Shown here: piece after piece, positions 8,932 to 17,114 of the stretch
How the letters are laid out: each line of letters begins with the position of its first letter
Position numbering within the stretch: the stretch's first letter is position 1
Source of the DNA: an uncultured Treponema sp.
Lineage (GTDB): Bacteria > Spirochaetota > Spirochaetia > Treponematales > Treponemataceae
Direction of reading: 5' to 3'
Assembly: GCA_946615905.1 (NCBI GenBank)
Contig: CAMOIE010000006.1
Span: forward strand, 83,237-147,236
DNA: 64,000 nucleotides
Notes under the pieces: model-generated
What the model was told of the DNA's origin: nothing
What the model saw: only the letters and a program-made list of their open reading frames with translations
Databases searched by the model: none
Position numbers and translations under genes: made by a program

Positions 8932-10368
8932 TTATTCATTTTTAATTCTAATCAGAGTTCCTTCAATCAAGTCTGCCTTCGTGTAAATCGCGCAGTCGTG
9001 GTCAGGATTTATCCAGTCACGCAAGGCTCCAGTCCTTGGATTCACAAAATCATAGTCGCCACCAGAAAGTTTTTCGCACAGAACGTCCGGGGAAATCGCC
9101 TCAAGCTCCTCGCCTGAGTCAACCTTGTTCATCGGATTCAAAAGATAGAGCTTCCAGCCTTCCTTGAATTTGGCGGGAACGAACCTCTTCTCCGGGTGGG
9201 CTTCCTCGTCCTTCAAAGCCGCCTCCCTCGCCGCAGGATGCATCCCTGCAAGTTCCGCCTGCCGGTCAGAGTAAGTCTTTTCGGCCAAATCAAAAATCCT
9301 CGCCGCCTCATCCGTCGCAAAAGCCCGGCCTACAGTTCCAGCAAGTTTTCTCTCGCTGGTGGACTCGCCAGAAGTCGTCTTGTCAGCGTCTGTCCTGGAA
9401 TAATAAAAACCTGTCGTGGATTCCCGGTGGGGGACCTCATCCAAAGTCTCTATAAATGGCTCAGCTTCCCCGGAAGTGATTTTTCCGTCAAGAGCGTCCA
9501 AAGCCTTTCTGTATGCGCGGGTCACCATGGCGACATAGTAAATAGACTTCATCCGCCCCTCGATTTTCAGGGAGTCAACGCCCGCCTTCTTGAGGTCGTC
9601 CAGATGGCGTATCATGTTCAAGTCCTTGCTGGACAAAACCGCCGTAAAATCGTCCCCCTCGTAAACCGGGAAATACTCGCCCGGCCTTGATTTTTCCTGC
9701 AAGACCATAGCCCCGCTCTCAGCCACCGCCTTTGCCTTCGCCGGATCGGCCAGAACATCGTAATCCCAGCGGCATGTATGTGTGCAAAGACCTGCCTGCG
9801 CGGAACGGCCCGTAAGATATGCGGACATCAGGCAGCGGCCGGAATATGCGATGCACATAGCCCCGTGGACAAAAGTCTCAATCTCAATGTCAGGCACCGC
9901 ATCCTTAATCTCGCGGATTTCACGAAGAGAGCACTCGCGCCCCAAAACCACGCGGGAAAATCCCAAACTTTTGTACATTTTCACGGCTTCACGGTTCATG
10001 CAGGAGGCCTGTGTAGAGACGTGCAGCTCCGCATTCGGAAAATTCTTCTGCATAATGGGCACGATTCCCAAATCCTGGATTATAAAAGCGTCAATCGGAT
10101 ACTGCTTAAAATAGTCGAGGTTCGCCAGAAGATTGTCGATGTCCCGGTTGTGGAAGGAGATGTTCAGCGCGCAGTGGAGGCGGCGGCCGGGGTACTTTTT
10201 TTTCAACTCGCAGACTTTTTTGTACTCGTCCTCGTAAAAATTGTCGGCCTTGACCCTCAAAGAAAATTTTTTCAGTCCGATGTAAGCCGCGTCAGCCCCG
10301 TAAGCGTAAGCGTACTCAAGTTTCTCGACGTTTCCCGCCGGTGACAGTAATTCCATAAGCTTCTCCAT
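8932..10368 (-). CDS. Peptidase U32 family protein (TrhP/YegQ-like)
   Basis: 478 residues. The U32 signature is complete: FVHGAMCIAYSGRCLMSAYL, then GLCTHTCRW with the cysteines that in studied members bind Fe-S or metal; SSKDLNMI and SLKIEGRMKS follow. Length and order match TrhP (YegQ), which with prephenate hydroxylates wobble uridine in tRNA; other U32 members act in ubiquinone or rRNA hydroxylation, so the exact role is inferred. A weak AAAAGA precedes the ATG. A GC-rich repeat block begins directly upstream of the start. Confidence 0.85.
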   Translation of the reverse strand: MEKLMELLSPAGNVEKLEYAYAYGADAAYIGLKKFSLRVKADNFYEDEYKKVCELKKKYPGRRLHCALNISFHNRDIDNLLANLDYFKQYPIDAFIIQDLGIVPIMQKNFPNAELHVSTQASCMNREAVKMYKSLGFSRVVLGRECSLREIREIKDAVPDIEIETFVHGAMCIAYSGRCLMSAYLTGRSAQAGLCTHTCRWDYDVLADPAKAKAVAESGAMVLQEKSRPGEYFPVYEGDDFTAVLSSKDLNMIRHLDDLKKAGVDSLKIEGRMKSIYYVAMVTRAYRKALDALDGKITSGEAEPFIETLDEVPHRESTTGFYYSRTDADKTTSGESTSERKLAGTVGRAFATDEAARIFDLAEKTYSDRQAELAGMHPAAREAALKDEEAHPEKRFVPAKFKEGWKLYLLNPMNKVDSGEELEAISPDVLCEKLSGGDYDFVNPRTGALRDWINPDHDCAIYTKADLIEGTLIRIKNE

Positions 10369-10374
10369 TTTTCT

Positions 10375-10642
10375 TTTTTGGGCGCGAAATTTATTTGCAA
10401 GCGGCTTTCCGTGGTTCGGTAACCCTCATTCGTCCGCTACGCTCCCGAACGCCTCCGGCGCCCCTACAATCCGTGCGCAGTCCTTTTCCAAAAGAACATC
10501 CGTTTTTCTCAGCGCGAGTTTTTCAGACTTCAAAGTCGCTCCCCGGTTTTGCGGGGGCAAAACCGAGACTCGCTAAAATCGCTCATTCAATCGCGATTTT
10601 CTGGCTTGGGCAAAGCCCCTGCCGTCGCTCCCTACCTACCGC
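10375..10642. repeat. Dispersed GC-rich intergenic repeat block (copy 1)
   Basis: No gene is visible. The block starts with TTTTTTGGGCG and contains the family module TTCGGTAACCCTCATTC (inside 10407-10431) and CTACAATCCGTGCGCA (10464-10479). Several perfect hairpins follow: CGGTTTTGC/GCAAAACCG (10544-10565), nested within GCGAGT/ACTCGC (10514-10573), and AAAATCGC/GCGATTTT (10575-10600). The 25 bases at 10407-10431 match 61625-61649 (reverse strand) at 24 of 25 positions. Confidence 0.7.
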
Positions 10643-10643
10643 T

Positions 10644-11630
10644 TCAGACCGCGAAGTCGCTTTTCTCTAGCTCCAGGCCTATATTCCGCTCGGAGTCAGC
10701 CTCGCCGTACTTCTGGGCGGTGATCAACTTTCCGGCTTTCTCAAGGGCGAGGTGAGCCTGGGGAAGATACTCGTCAGCCATTTGGAACATGTGCATCATG
10801 TCAGGCCAGACATCGATGACGCAGGAGCCGCCGGCGTTCTCCAAAAGGCTCTTGTATTTTTTAACGTCGTCCAGCAAAAGCTCTTTTTCCCCCATCTGGA
10901 TAAAAACCGGAGGAAAGCCCGCCAGCTGCTCGTCAGTCGCCTTGAGCGGAGAGACGTACGGGCTAGACCGGTTGTCAGCGTAAGTGTAAAAATCAGCGGC
11001 CCGGTTCATGTTCTCTGCCGAAAGAACCTCGTCAGAAACTTTTTTCTGGGTAAATTTTGGCGAGTCAGGGGACAAGTCAAGCCAGGGTGAAAAAAGCAGG
11101 ACGTGTGAAATCGCCTCACGGTATTTGTCCTTGAGGCTCAAAACCAAGGCAAGGGCAATCGAAGCCCCCGCCCCGTCAGCGGCAAGAATTATCTCAGGCT
11201 GGGCATCAGGATTCTCAAGAGACTTCGCTATCTGCTCCTCGGTGTACACGTAGCGGAAAACCTGCTGCAAGTCCTCTAAGGCCGCGGGAGATGGATGGGC
11301 AGGAGCCAACCTGTACTCAGGCAGGACTGTCCTGCATGAAGTGGCGTTCGCAAGAGAGGCGACAAAATTCCTGTAGGCTTTCTTTGATCCGCCGACAAAA
11401 GAGCCTCCGTGGACGTAAATCATCATTCTCCCGGAAGCGTACATGGTCGGATTCAAAATATCGCAGTCAACAACCCCGTATCTTCTTTTTGACGACTCAA
11501 CCCCATTCGGCAAAAAAACAGTTGAAAAAGCCTCGTCAATTTTTTCCCGGTAGTCTTCGATGGAAATTTTTGGAGTAAGCGCAAATCTACGCAATATTTT
11601 TACAGCCTTGCGGCGGTCGCTCGAATTCAT
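10644..11630 (-). CDS. Alpha/beta hydrolase, HSL/arylacetamide-deacetylase type, without the nucleophile serine
   Basis: 328 residues of the alpha/beta-hydrolase-3 (HSL) family. The oxyanion motif appears as VHGGSF and is followed by EYRLAPAHPSPAALED. The acid (LLLDD) and histidine (MMHMF) of the triad are recognisable, but the GDSAGG elbow reads ADGAGA, replacing the nucleophile serine by glycine; the DNA (GACGGGGCGGGG on the coding strand near 11180) supports this. The protein may bind rather than hydrolyse, or use another residue such as the Ser four positions later. The ATG lies 7 bases after TATAGT with no Shine-Dalgarno. Confidence 0.78.
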   Translation of the reverse strand: MNSSDRRKAVKILRRFALTPKISIEDYREKIDEAFSTVFLPNGVESSKRRYGVVDCDILNPTMYASGRMMIYVHGGSFVGGSKKAYRNFVASLANATSCRTVLPEYRLAPAHPSPAALEDLQQVFRYVYTEEQIAKSLENPDAQPEIILAADGAGASIALALVLSLKDKYREAISHVLLFSPWLDLSPDSPKFTQKKVSDEVLSAENMNRAADFYTYADNRSSPYVSPLKATDEQLAGFPPVFIQMGEKELLLDDVKKYKSLLENAGGSCVIDVWPDMMHMFQMADEYLPQAHLALEKAGKLITAQKYGEADSERNIGLELEKSDFAV

Positions 11631-11637
11631 AAATGCT

Positions 11638-11670
11638 ACTATAGCAAAAAGGGAAATTTTTTACTATATT
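11638..11670. promoter_or_regulatory. Divergent promoters for the hydrolase gene and metA
   Basis: Leftward: TATAGT (11638-11643 on the reverse strand) 7 bases before the hydrolase ATG. Rightward: TATATT (11665-11670) 6 bases before the metA ATG at 11677. The two start codons are only 46 bases apart, so RNA polymerase sites overlap. The -35 elements are weak; neither start has a Shine-Dalgarno. Confidence 0.45.
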
Positions 11671-11676
11671 ATTTTT

Positions 11677-12588
11677 ATGCCGATAAAGATTCAGTCAGGC
11701 CTGCCGGCCCAGTCAATCCTCGAAAAAGAAAATATCTTCGTAATGACCGAAGGCCGTGCCAAAAGTCAGGATATCCGCCCGCTTAAAATCGCGATTATCA
11801 ACCTGATGCCGGCAAAGGAGACCACGGAGACCCAGCTTCTCCGCGTTCTCGCCAACACGCCACTGCAAATCGACATTTCCCTCGTCAGGATGGAAAATCA
11901 CGTCTCAAAGCACGTCTCGCTGAATCATTTGGAAAAATTCTACATTCCATCAGGCGACATCTTCAAGCGCAAATTCGACGGCATGATTATCACAGGTGCG
12001 CCGGTCGAACAAATGCCCTTCGAGGACGTGGACTACTGGTCAGAGCTTTGCGACATCATGGACTACTGCAAGGAAAATATTTTCTCCACACTTTACATCT
12101 GCTGGGGAGCGCAGGCAGGTCTCTACCACAACTACGGAATCAAAAAAATCCCGCTGGACAAAAAAATGTTCGGACTTTTTGACTGCGTTCAGACCACAAT
12201 GGACGATCCTCTGCTCCGGGGCTTCAACGACATCTTCCAAGTCCCGATTTCCCGCCACACGACAGTCTCAACGTCAGCGGTCAGCCGTGTAAAAGACTTG
12301 AAGATTCTCGCAAAAACCCAGAGTGACGACCTGATTCTCGCAAAATCCTCAGACAACCGCTCGATTTTCATGACCGGCCACTTGGAATACGACACCGACA
12401 CCCTTTCAAACGAATACTGGAGAGACAAAAACAAGAATCTCCCGATTGACCTGCCCAAAAACTATTTTCCGGGCAACAATCCTGAGTCAAAGCCATCAAA
12501 CATCTGGCGGTCAACAGCCCACCTATTTTACTCCAACTGGCTCAACTACTACGTCTATCAGGAGACCCCCTACTCTTTCGTAAATTAA
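11677..12588 (+). CDS. metA: Homoserine O-acyltransferase MetA, predicted acetyl-CoA type
   Basis: 303 residues from the ATG at 11677, chosen because MPIKI...LPAxxILEKENIFVM is the normal MetA N-terminus; an in-frame upstream extension is non-homologous. The cysteine nucleophile is Cys142 (YICWGAQ) and GHLEYD lies downstream. Residue 111 is Glu (GAPVEQM); in this family Glu111 goes with acetyl-CoA and Gly111 with succinyl-CoA, so the product is probably O-acetylhomoserine for methionine synthesis. No Shine-Dalgarno; a TATATT box lies 6 bases upstream. It converges on cimA across a shared terminator. Confidence 0.93.
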   Translation: MPIKIQSGLPAQSILEKENIFVMTEGRAKSQDIRPLKIAIINLMPAKETTETQLLRVLANTPLQIDISLVRMENHVSKHVSLNHLEKFYIPSGDIFKRKFDGMIITGAPVEQMPFEDVDYWSELCDIMDYCKENIFSTLYICWGAQAGLYHNYGIKKIPLDKKMFGLFDCVQTTMDDPLLRGFNDIFQVPISRHTTVSTSAVSRVKDLKILAKTQSDDLILAKSSDNRSIFMTGHLEYDTDTLSNEYWRDKNKNLPIDLPKNYFPGNNPESKPSNIWRSTAHLFYSNWLNYYVYQETPYSFVN

Positions 12589-12593
12589 AAGCA

Positions 12594-12648
12594 TCCAAAA
12601 GAAAGCGGCACCTTTTCAAAAAGGTTCCTCTTTCTTCTGGACTTTTTT
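12594..12648. terminator. Bidirectional terminator between metA and cimA
   Basis: A long imperfect hairpin: TCCAAAAGAAAG...ACCTTTT pairs with AAAAGGT...CTTTCTTCTGGA (12594-12641), with a T-run after it on the plus strand and A-rich sequence on the other side. It can serve both convergent genes. Confidence 0.7.
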
Positions 12649-12660
12649 CTCTTCCAAAAT

Positions 12661-14265
12661 CTAAATAAATTTATGGTACTTTTTCTCAATATCCTTAATC
12701 AGCTTGTACTCAAACGAATCGACCAAAGCCAGATAAGAAGCCTCCATAACGTCGCTTGAAACCCCGATTGTCGTCCAGTCGTCAGTTCCGTCGCTAGACT
12801 CAATCAATACGCGGACGCTTGAGGCAGTCGCAGTCTTTCCGTCCAAAACACGGACTTTGTAATCCGTCAGGTGAATCTGCTTTACGCTCGGATAGAACTC
12901 CTCCAAGGCCTTACGCAGGGCAACGTCCAAGGCGTTTACAGGGCCGTCCCCCTCGCCCGCCGTAACAACATCCGCCCCGTCAACATCAAGCTTGACCTGG
13001 GCAAAAGCGCACTGTCCGTCAGAGATTCTCGGAAATTCACCAGAAGTCTTGTAATAATGCAAATTGAAGAAAGGCTGGTACTTTCCGATTGCCTTGCGCA
13101 CCAAAAGCTCAAATGAACCGTCAGCCCCCTCAAACTGGTAGCCGTGGAATTCCATCTCCTTAACTTTTTTGACGATTTCAGCCACAATCGGAGAGTTTTT
13201 CGTAATCGAAGAGTCAAATGTCTGGATTTTCTCAAAGACAAGGCTTCTTCCGGCGACCTCGCTCATAAGGAATGTTCTCTCGTTTCCGACCATCTCCGGT
13301 GGAATATGCTCGTAAGCCGCAGGATTCTTTATCACAGCATCGATATGCATTCCGGCCTTGTGGGCAAAGGCGTTTCCACCGACATAAGGCATTCCTGGCT
13401 CTAAAGAAATATTCGTGATTTCCGCAATTCTTTTGCAAATCGGAGTCAACATTTTCATATTCTCAGGCGGTATGCACTCATAGCCCATCTTAAGCTGCAA
13501 GTCCGCGATTATCGTAGAAAGATTGGCATTTCCAGTCCGCTCTCCAAAACCAAGCAAAACTCCCTGAACATGAGTCGCCCCGGCCTCCACAGCCAAAAGG
13601 GAGTTTGCGACCGCAAGACCAGAGTCATTGTGTGTGTGGATTCCGATTGAGGCGGCCTTTCCAAATTTTTCGACAACAGCTCCCGTAATCCTGCTGCATT
13701 CTCCGGGCATGGCACCGCCCTTTGTCTCGCACAAATTAAGGCAGACAGCTCCGCCGTCGACCGCCGCCTGCAAGGTTTTCATCGCGTATTCAGGATTTTC
13801 CTTGTAGCCTGTAAAAAAATGCTCCGCGTCATAAATGACCTGCTTTCCGCGCTTGGTCAGGTATGAAACCGAGTCGCGAATCATCTCAAGGTTCTCAGCA
13901 AGAGTCGCGTGAATTATGTCCGTCACCTGAAAATCCCAGGACTTTCCGAAAATACAAACAAAATCCGTCCCAGCTGACAAAATAGACTGTAAATTCACGT
14001 CCTCAACAGCAGAATTGTCCTTGCGCCGCGTGGAGCCAAAGGCGACCAGCTTTGAATTTTTTAGTTGCAGTTTTTTAGCCTCAGCAAAAAATTCCATGTC
14101 CTTGGGGTTAGAGCCAGGATTTCCGGCCTCGATAAAATCAATTCCCAGCTCATCCAAAGCGCGCACAATATTGAGCTTGTCCTGAACTGAATAGGAAATT
14201 CCCTCTCCCTGCGAACCGTCGCGCAAGGTTGAATCAAACATCTGAACTTTTTTTGCTGAACTCAT
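12661..14265 (-). CDS. cimA: Citramalate synthase
   Basis: 534 residues of the DRE-TIM metallolyase family. DSTLRDGSQGEG marks the N-terminal barrel, IHTHNDSGLAVAN is the metal and catalytic segment, and the C-terminal ~130 residues are a LeuA dimer (regulatory) domain. QGEGISYSV plus GNPGSNPKD is the CimA subtype rather than isopropylmalate or homocitrate synthase. It condenses pyruvate and acetyl-CoA to citramalate, a threonine-independent route to isoleucine. The ATG lies 6 bases after TATAAT with no Shine-Dalgarno. leuA, a paralogue for leucine, is 10 kb away. Confidence 0.92.
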   Translation of the reverse strand: MSSAKKVQMFDSTLRDGSQGEGISYSVQDKLNIVRALDELGIDFIEAGNPGSNPKDMEFFAEAKKLQLKNSKLVAFGSTRRKDNSAVEDVNLQSILSAGTDFVCIFGKSWDFQVTDIIHATLAENLEMIRDSVSYLTKRGKQVIYDAEHFFTGYKENPEYAMKTLQAAVDGGAVCLNLCETKGGAMPGECSRITGAVVEKFGKAASIGIHTHNDSGLAVANSLLAVEAGATHVQGVLLGFGERTGNANLSTIIADLQLKMGYECIPPENMKMLTPICKRIAEITNISLEPGMPYVGGNAFAHKAGMHIDAVIKNPAAYEHIPPEMVGNERTFLMSEVAGRSLVFEKIQTFDSSITKNSPIVAEIVKKVKEMEFHGYQFEGADGSFELLVRKAIGKYQPFFNLHYYKTSGEFPRISDGQCAFAQVKLDVDGADVVTAGEGDGPVNALDVALRKALEEFYPSVKQIHLTDYKVRVLDGKTATASSVRVLIESSDGTDDWTTIGVSSDVMEASYLALVDSFEYKLIKDIEKKYHKFI

Positions 14266-14271
14266 AAAATA

Positions 14272-14300
14272 ATTATAAAAGATTGGCCGATTACTGACAA
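14272..14300 (-). promoter_or_regulatory. Promoter of cimA
   Basis: Reverse strand TTGTCA (14295-14300), 17-base spacer, TATAAT (14272-14277), then TATTTT and the ATG. This is close to consensus and implies transcription starting at the start codon. Confidence 0.65.
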
Positions 14301-14317
14301 GATTTCTTTTCTTAATT

Positions 14318-14475
14318 CGGCTGCCCCCGCCTCCGGCGGGTCACTACGTTCCGCCCTCACTCGAAACTTCGCACTTCGTGCTTGTTGTGATTACGCCTCA
14401 TCCGGCTCATTCGCAGTGATCTCGACAAGCTCAATCGCCGCGAACTCCAGGGCTACACATCGCTGGCAGTCAGAA
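14318..14475. repeat. Dispersed GC-rich repeat block (copy 2)
   Basis: Non-coding. It begins TTCGGCTGC and has a CCCGCC/GGCGGG hairpin (14326-14340) in a 24-base stretch (14326-14349) that matches 57752-57775 at 21 positions. The REP-like loop CTCGACAAGCTC (14421-14432) sits in a stem with outer arms TTCGC (14410-14414) and GCGAA (14440-14444). It fills the gap between cimA and the tRNA. Confidence 0.65.
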
Positions 14476-14502
14476 GCTGCGTGTCAAAATGGAGGCATAA
14501 AA

Positions 14503-14528
14503 AAAAGGCACTGATACCAGTGCCTTTT
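14503..14528 (-). terminator. Rho-independent terminator of tRNA-Val
   Basis: GGCACTG (14507-14513), loop of four, CAGTGCC (14518-14524), flanked by A and T runs that extend the stem. Read leftward it ends the tRNA transcript with a run of T. Confidence 0.85.
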
Positions 14529-14530
14529 AG

Positions 14531-14604
14531 TGCGGGATACTAGAGTCGAACTAGTGACCCCAAGCGTGTCATGCTTGTACTCTAACCAACTGAGCTAATC
14601 CCGC
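14531..14604 (-). tRNA. tRNA-Val (anticodon GAC)
   Basis: Reverse-strand cloverleaf: acceptor GCGGGAT/ATCCCGC with discriminator A; D arm with GTTGGTTA; anticodon stem CAAGC/GCTTG with loop ATGACAC, so anticodon GAC (Val); T arm with GTTCGACTC. The 3' CCA is not encoded. A terminator follows at once. Confidence 0.95.
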
Positions 14605-14728
14605 ATTGCTTGAATGCGAATAAGAGAATAACAAAATAGCCCTATTTGGTCAAGAGCATAATTGACTAAATTCTCAATTTTTTTCGTTTTTTTTAGCTCC
14701 GCCCTCCTAATTTTGAAGGGCGATTCTT

Positions 14729-15163
14729 TTATTTTACAGCAGCACCAATGCGCTCAAGAACCTTCTTGCGGTCAAGAGGTTTGATGATGTAGTTTTTGGC
14801 ACCAAGAAGAAGTGATTTTTTAACCAACTCTTCCTTACCGAGAGCAGAAACCATTACGACCTTAGCGTTTTTGTCAAAAGCCATAATCTGCTCAAGGGCG
14901 GTAATACCGTCCATTCTCGGCATAGTGATATCCATAGTAACCAAGTCTACATTCGGGCAGAGTTCCTTGTACTTGTCAACTCCGTCCTTTCCATCAACTG
15001 CAGTTGCCACGACTTCATATCCTTCACTGGTCAGAATCTGACCAAGCTGTTTTGCAACGAAGATAGAGTCATCTACAATAAGAACGCGAACTTTAGAGCC
15101 GTCTCCCTTGACCCCCTCCGGCGGACGCTCGTTGATTGAAGGAAAATCTTGTTTTGTTTTCAT
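14729..15163 (-). CDS. cheY: Chemotaxis response regulator CheY
   Basis: 144 residues. A receiver domain with the acidic pair VDDS (Asp31-Asp32), phospho-acceptor Asp78 in VTMDITMP, Ser in MVSALG and Lys in YIIKPLD. About 22 extra residues precede the domain. Phosphorylated by CheA, it controls the flagellar motor. Last gene of the cheA-cheW-cheX-cheY operon; 15 bases separate it from cheX. A hairpin (14700-14722) lies just downstream but has its T-rich side facing the wrong way for a terminator of this gene. Confidence 0.95.
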   Translation of the reverse strand: MKTKQDFPSINERPPEGVKGDGSKVRVLIVDDSIFVAKQLGQILTSEGYEVVATAVDGKDGVDKYKELCPNVDLVTMDITMPRMDGITALEQIMAFDKNAKVVMVSALGKEELVKKSLLLGAKNYIIKPLDRKKVLERIGAAVK

Positions 15164-15178
15164 TTCTGCACCCCTTAA

Positions 15179-15661
15179 TTACATGCGTTCGCGAATTGCG
15201 ACGTTTACTTCTACTTTTCCACATTCCGTAATAAGCGGAACAATCAAAGCCTCAACACTCTGTGTACTACCACCGAGTGAAGCAATTTCCATCTTTTCAC
15301 CAGAGAAAAGTGCTGGAGGCGTAAGATCGAATTTAAAACCAAGTTCATGCAACTTAGTGACAGCCTGAGCTGTAATCAAGTTTGCAAGTTCACTGATTGT
15401 AGCCTTCGCCAAATCGTCAAACTGGGTAAGAGTTTCACCGTTCATCTTTGAAGCGATATTGAGCGCTGTCTCAAGCGTCATATCAAAAAGAACACGGCCT
15501 TCAACATCGCCAGCAAGACCGACCAACGCAGCCACTCCCATAACCGGCATTGCTGTCGATTTTAAATATAAGTCTCCGCGTTTAACATCGGCACCGCCAA
15601 GCACTTCTTTCAAAATCTGATAAGAAGTTTCTACGAACGGGTTAATGTACTCTACTCTCAT
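15179..15661 (-). CDS. cheX: CheY-phosphate phosphatase CheX
   Basis: 160 residues of the CheC/CheX family. The catalytic E-x-x-N motif is visible in ISELANLI, and the start (MRVEYINPFVETSYQILKEV) is typical. CheX removes phosphate from CheY and is the usual spirochete substitute for CheZ. Third gene of the che operon, 25 bases after cheW. Confidence 0.93.
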   Translation of the reverse strand: MRVEYINPFVETSYQILKEVLGGADVKRGDLYLKSTAMPVMGVAALVGLAGDVEGRVLFDMTLETALNIASKMNGETLTQFDDLAKATISELANLITAQAVTKLHELGFKFDLTPPALFSGEKMEIASLGGSTQSVEALIVPLITECGKVEVNVAIRERM

Positions 15662-15686
15662 GGTTTTTACTCCTCATGTATGGTAT

Positions 15687-17111
15687 TTACTGTTTATTAT
15701 ACAATTTAACCGAGCCGGAAGATTTCTCAGCCCAAAGTTTATTGTCTGCAAGCGATTCATTCTGACCAAGCAAGACTATTCCATTACCCTTCAGTTTCTC
15801 ACCGAAGTCCGCAATAAGAGTATTCTGTGCATTTACAGGCAAGAATGAAACCAAATCCCTAGAGAATATTATGTCACACACCGGCAGTGCATTTGTATTT
15901 GCACAGTCATGGTACTCAAACATAATACTATCTTTAATCTCTTTAGTAAACGTTAATTCGCCGTTCGTCTTCTTAGTCAAGAAGGGCGCATACCAATCGC
16001 CAGAAAGTTCCTTCGGAACAGAAAGCAAAGGTGCATTTGAAACGCTCAAGAGATCTGTATCGTGGGCATAAATTCTTATCTTAGCCTCTGGATAACGTTT
16101 CTTAAGCAGACAAGCCAAAGAATAAGTTTCAGTTCCCTTTCCACAGCCTGGATTCCAGACGACAATCTGTTTAGCCGTGTTATCAGGAAGAATCTTAAAG
16201 ATTGCATCCGCATAATCTTTTTTCCACCATTCTCCGTTATACTGAGAATAGAAAGGCTTCAAGAACTCATCTGCATCCGCAGGTTGCTGGAATTGAACCT
16301 TATCCTTACCGCGAGATTTCTTCCAATCACCATAACGACTTTTAACCCAAGCCTGATTGACAGAAGAAACTGCAAATTTTCTCAACGATAAGAGAGACTC
16401 AACAATAAACTTGTAGTCAACTTCCGTTGACGGATCCTTTACAGCTGAAGGAGCCGGAGCATTTTTAGGCGGAGCAGAAACTTTTGGCGGAGCAGAAACC
16501 TGAACAGTCGCACGAGCCATCATGCTTTTTGTAGCATCCTCTTCGAGCTGTTTTACATCAGCCTTCGCACCAAAAATACGTTCAACATCAAGCAAAATAT
16601 AAAGACAGTTATTTGCTTCAATAACACCCTTGATATACTTTACGTTAATGTCTCCGAACAAAGGATGCGGCGGCTGAATGGAAGATTTTTGGATTCCGAC
16701 AACTTTGTCGATAGCATCCACAACGACACCGAATTTCTGTTCTCCCACACGAACAATAAGCATATTCTCCATGTGGTCTTTTGTTCTCTGAGGAATATCA
16801 ATATTAAAGAACAAGCGAAGGTCAATAATAGAAATAATCTCACCGCGCAAATTATATACGCCAAGAACGAAGGGCAACGTGTTTGGAACATAAGTAAACT
16901 GATTTGCCTTTACAATTTCCACAACCTGCATGATGTCCAAAGCATAATCTTTTCCCGCAAGCGAGAATGTGACCATCTTATAGTCAACCTGAGCAACCTG
17001 TTCCTTTCTCTCTCCAGCCGCATCAACAGCCTTAGTAGCATAAGCTCCGAGATTTTCAGCAAGCTGAGCGTTAATATTTTTTGTCTGACTATCTGTATTT
17101 TCCATACTCAT
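15687..17111 (-). CDS. cheW: CheW coupling protein fused to a CheR-like methyltransferase domain
   Basis: 474 residues, about three times a normal CheW. Residues ~40-180 are a CheW SH3-like domain (KMVTFSLAGKDYALDIMQVVEIV, VYNLRGEIISIIDL). A Pro/Ala/Ser linker follows (~195-225), then ~250 residues like CheR: NPGCGKGTETYSLA at the SAM-loop position and IIFSRDLVSFL where CheR has CRNVLIYF. Changes at these sites suggest weak or no methyltransferase activity; such CheW-CheR-like fusions are known in Treponema chemosensory arrays and may be structural. Three bases separate its ATG from the cheA stop. Confidence 0.88.
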   Translation of the reverse strand: MSMENTDSQTKNINAQLAENLGAYATKAVDAAGERKEQVAQVDYKMVTFSLAGKDYALDIMQVVEIVKANQFTYVPNTLPFVLGVYNLRGEIISIIDLRLFFNIDIPQRTKDHMENMLIVRVGEQKFGVVVDAIDKVVGIQKSSIQPPHPLFGDINVKYIKGVIEANNCLYILLDVERIFGAKADVKQLEEDATKSMMARATVQVSAPPKVSAPPKNAPAPSAVKDPSTEVDYKFIVESLLSLRKFAVSSVNQAWVKSRYGDWKKSRGKDKVQFQQPADADEFLKPFYSQYNGEWWKKDYADAIFKILPDNTAKQIVVWNPGCGKGTETYSLACLLKKRYPEAKIRIYAHDTDLLSVSNAPLLSVPKELSGDWYAPFLTKKTNGELTFTKEIKDSIMFEYHDCANTNALPVCDIIFSRDLVSFLPVNAQNTLIADFGEKLKGNGIVLLGQNESLADNKLWAEKSSGSVKLYNKQ

Positions 17112-17114
17112 TCC

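Noticed and set aside
9778..10344. A 188-codon ORF antisense to the U32 gene
   Set aside because: Typical shadow of a GC-rich gene; no supporting signals.
14700..14722. Terminator of cheY
   Set aside because: The 6-pair hairpin is followed by A, not T, in the cheY direction; the T-rich side faces the other way.
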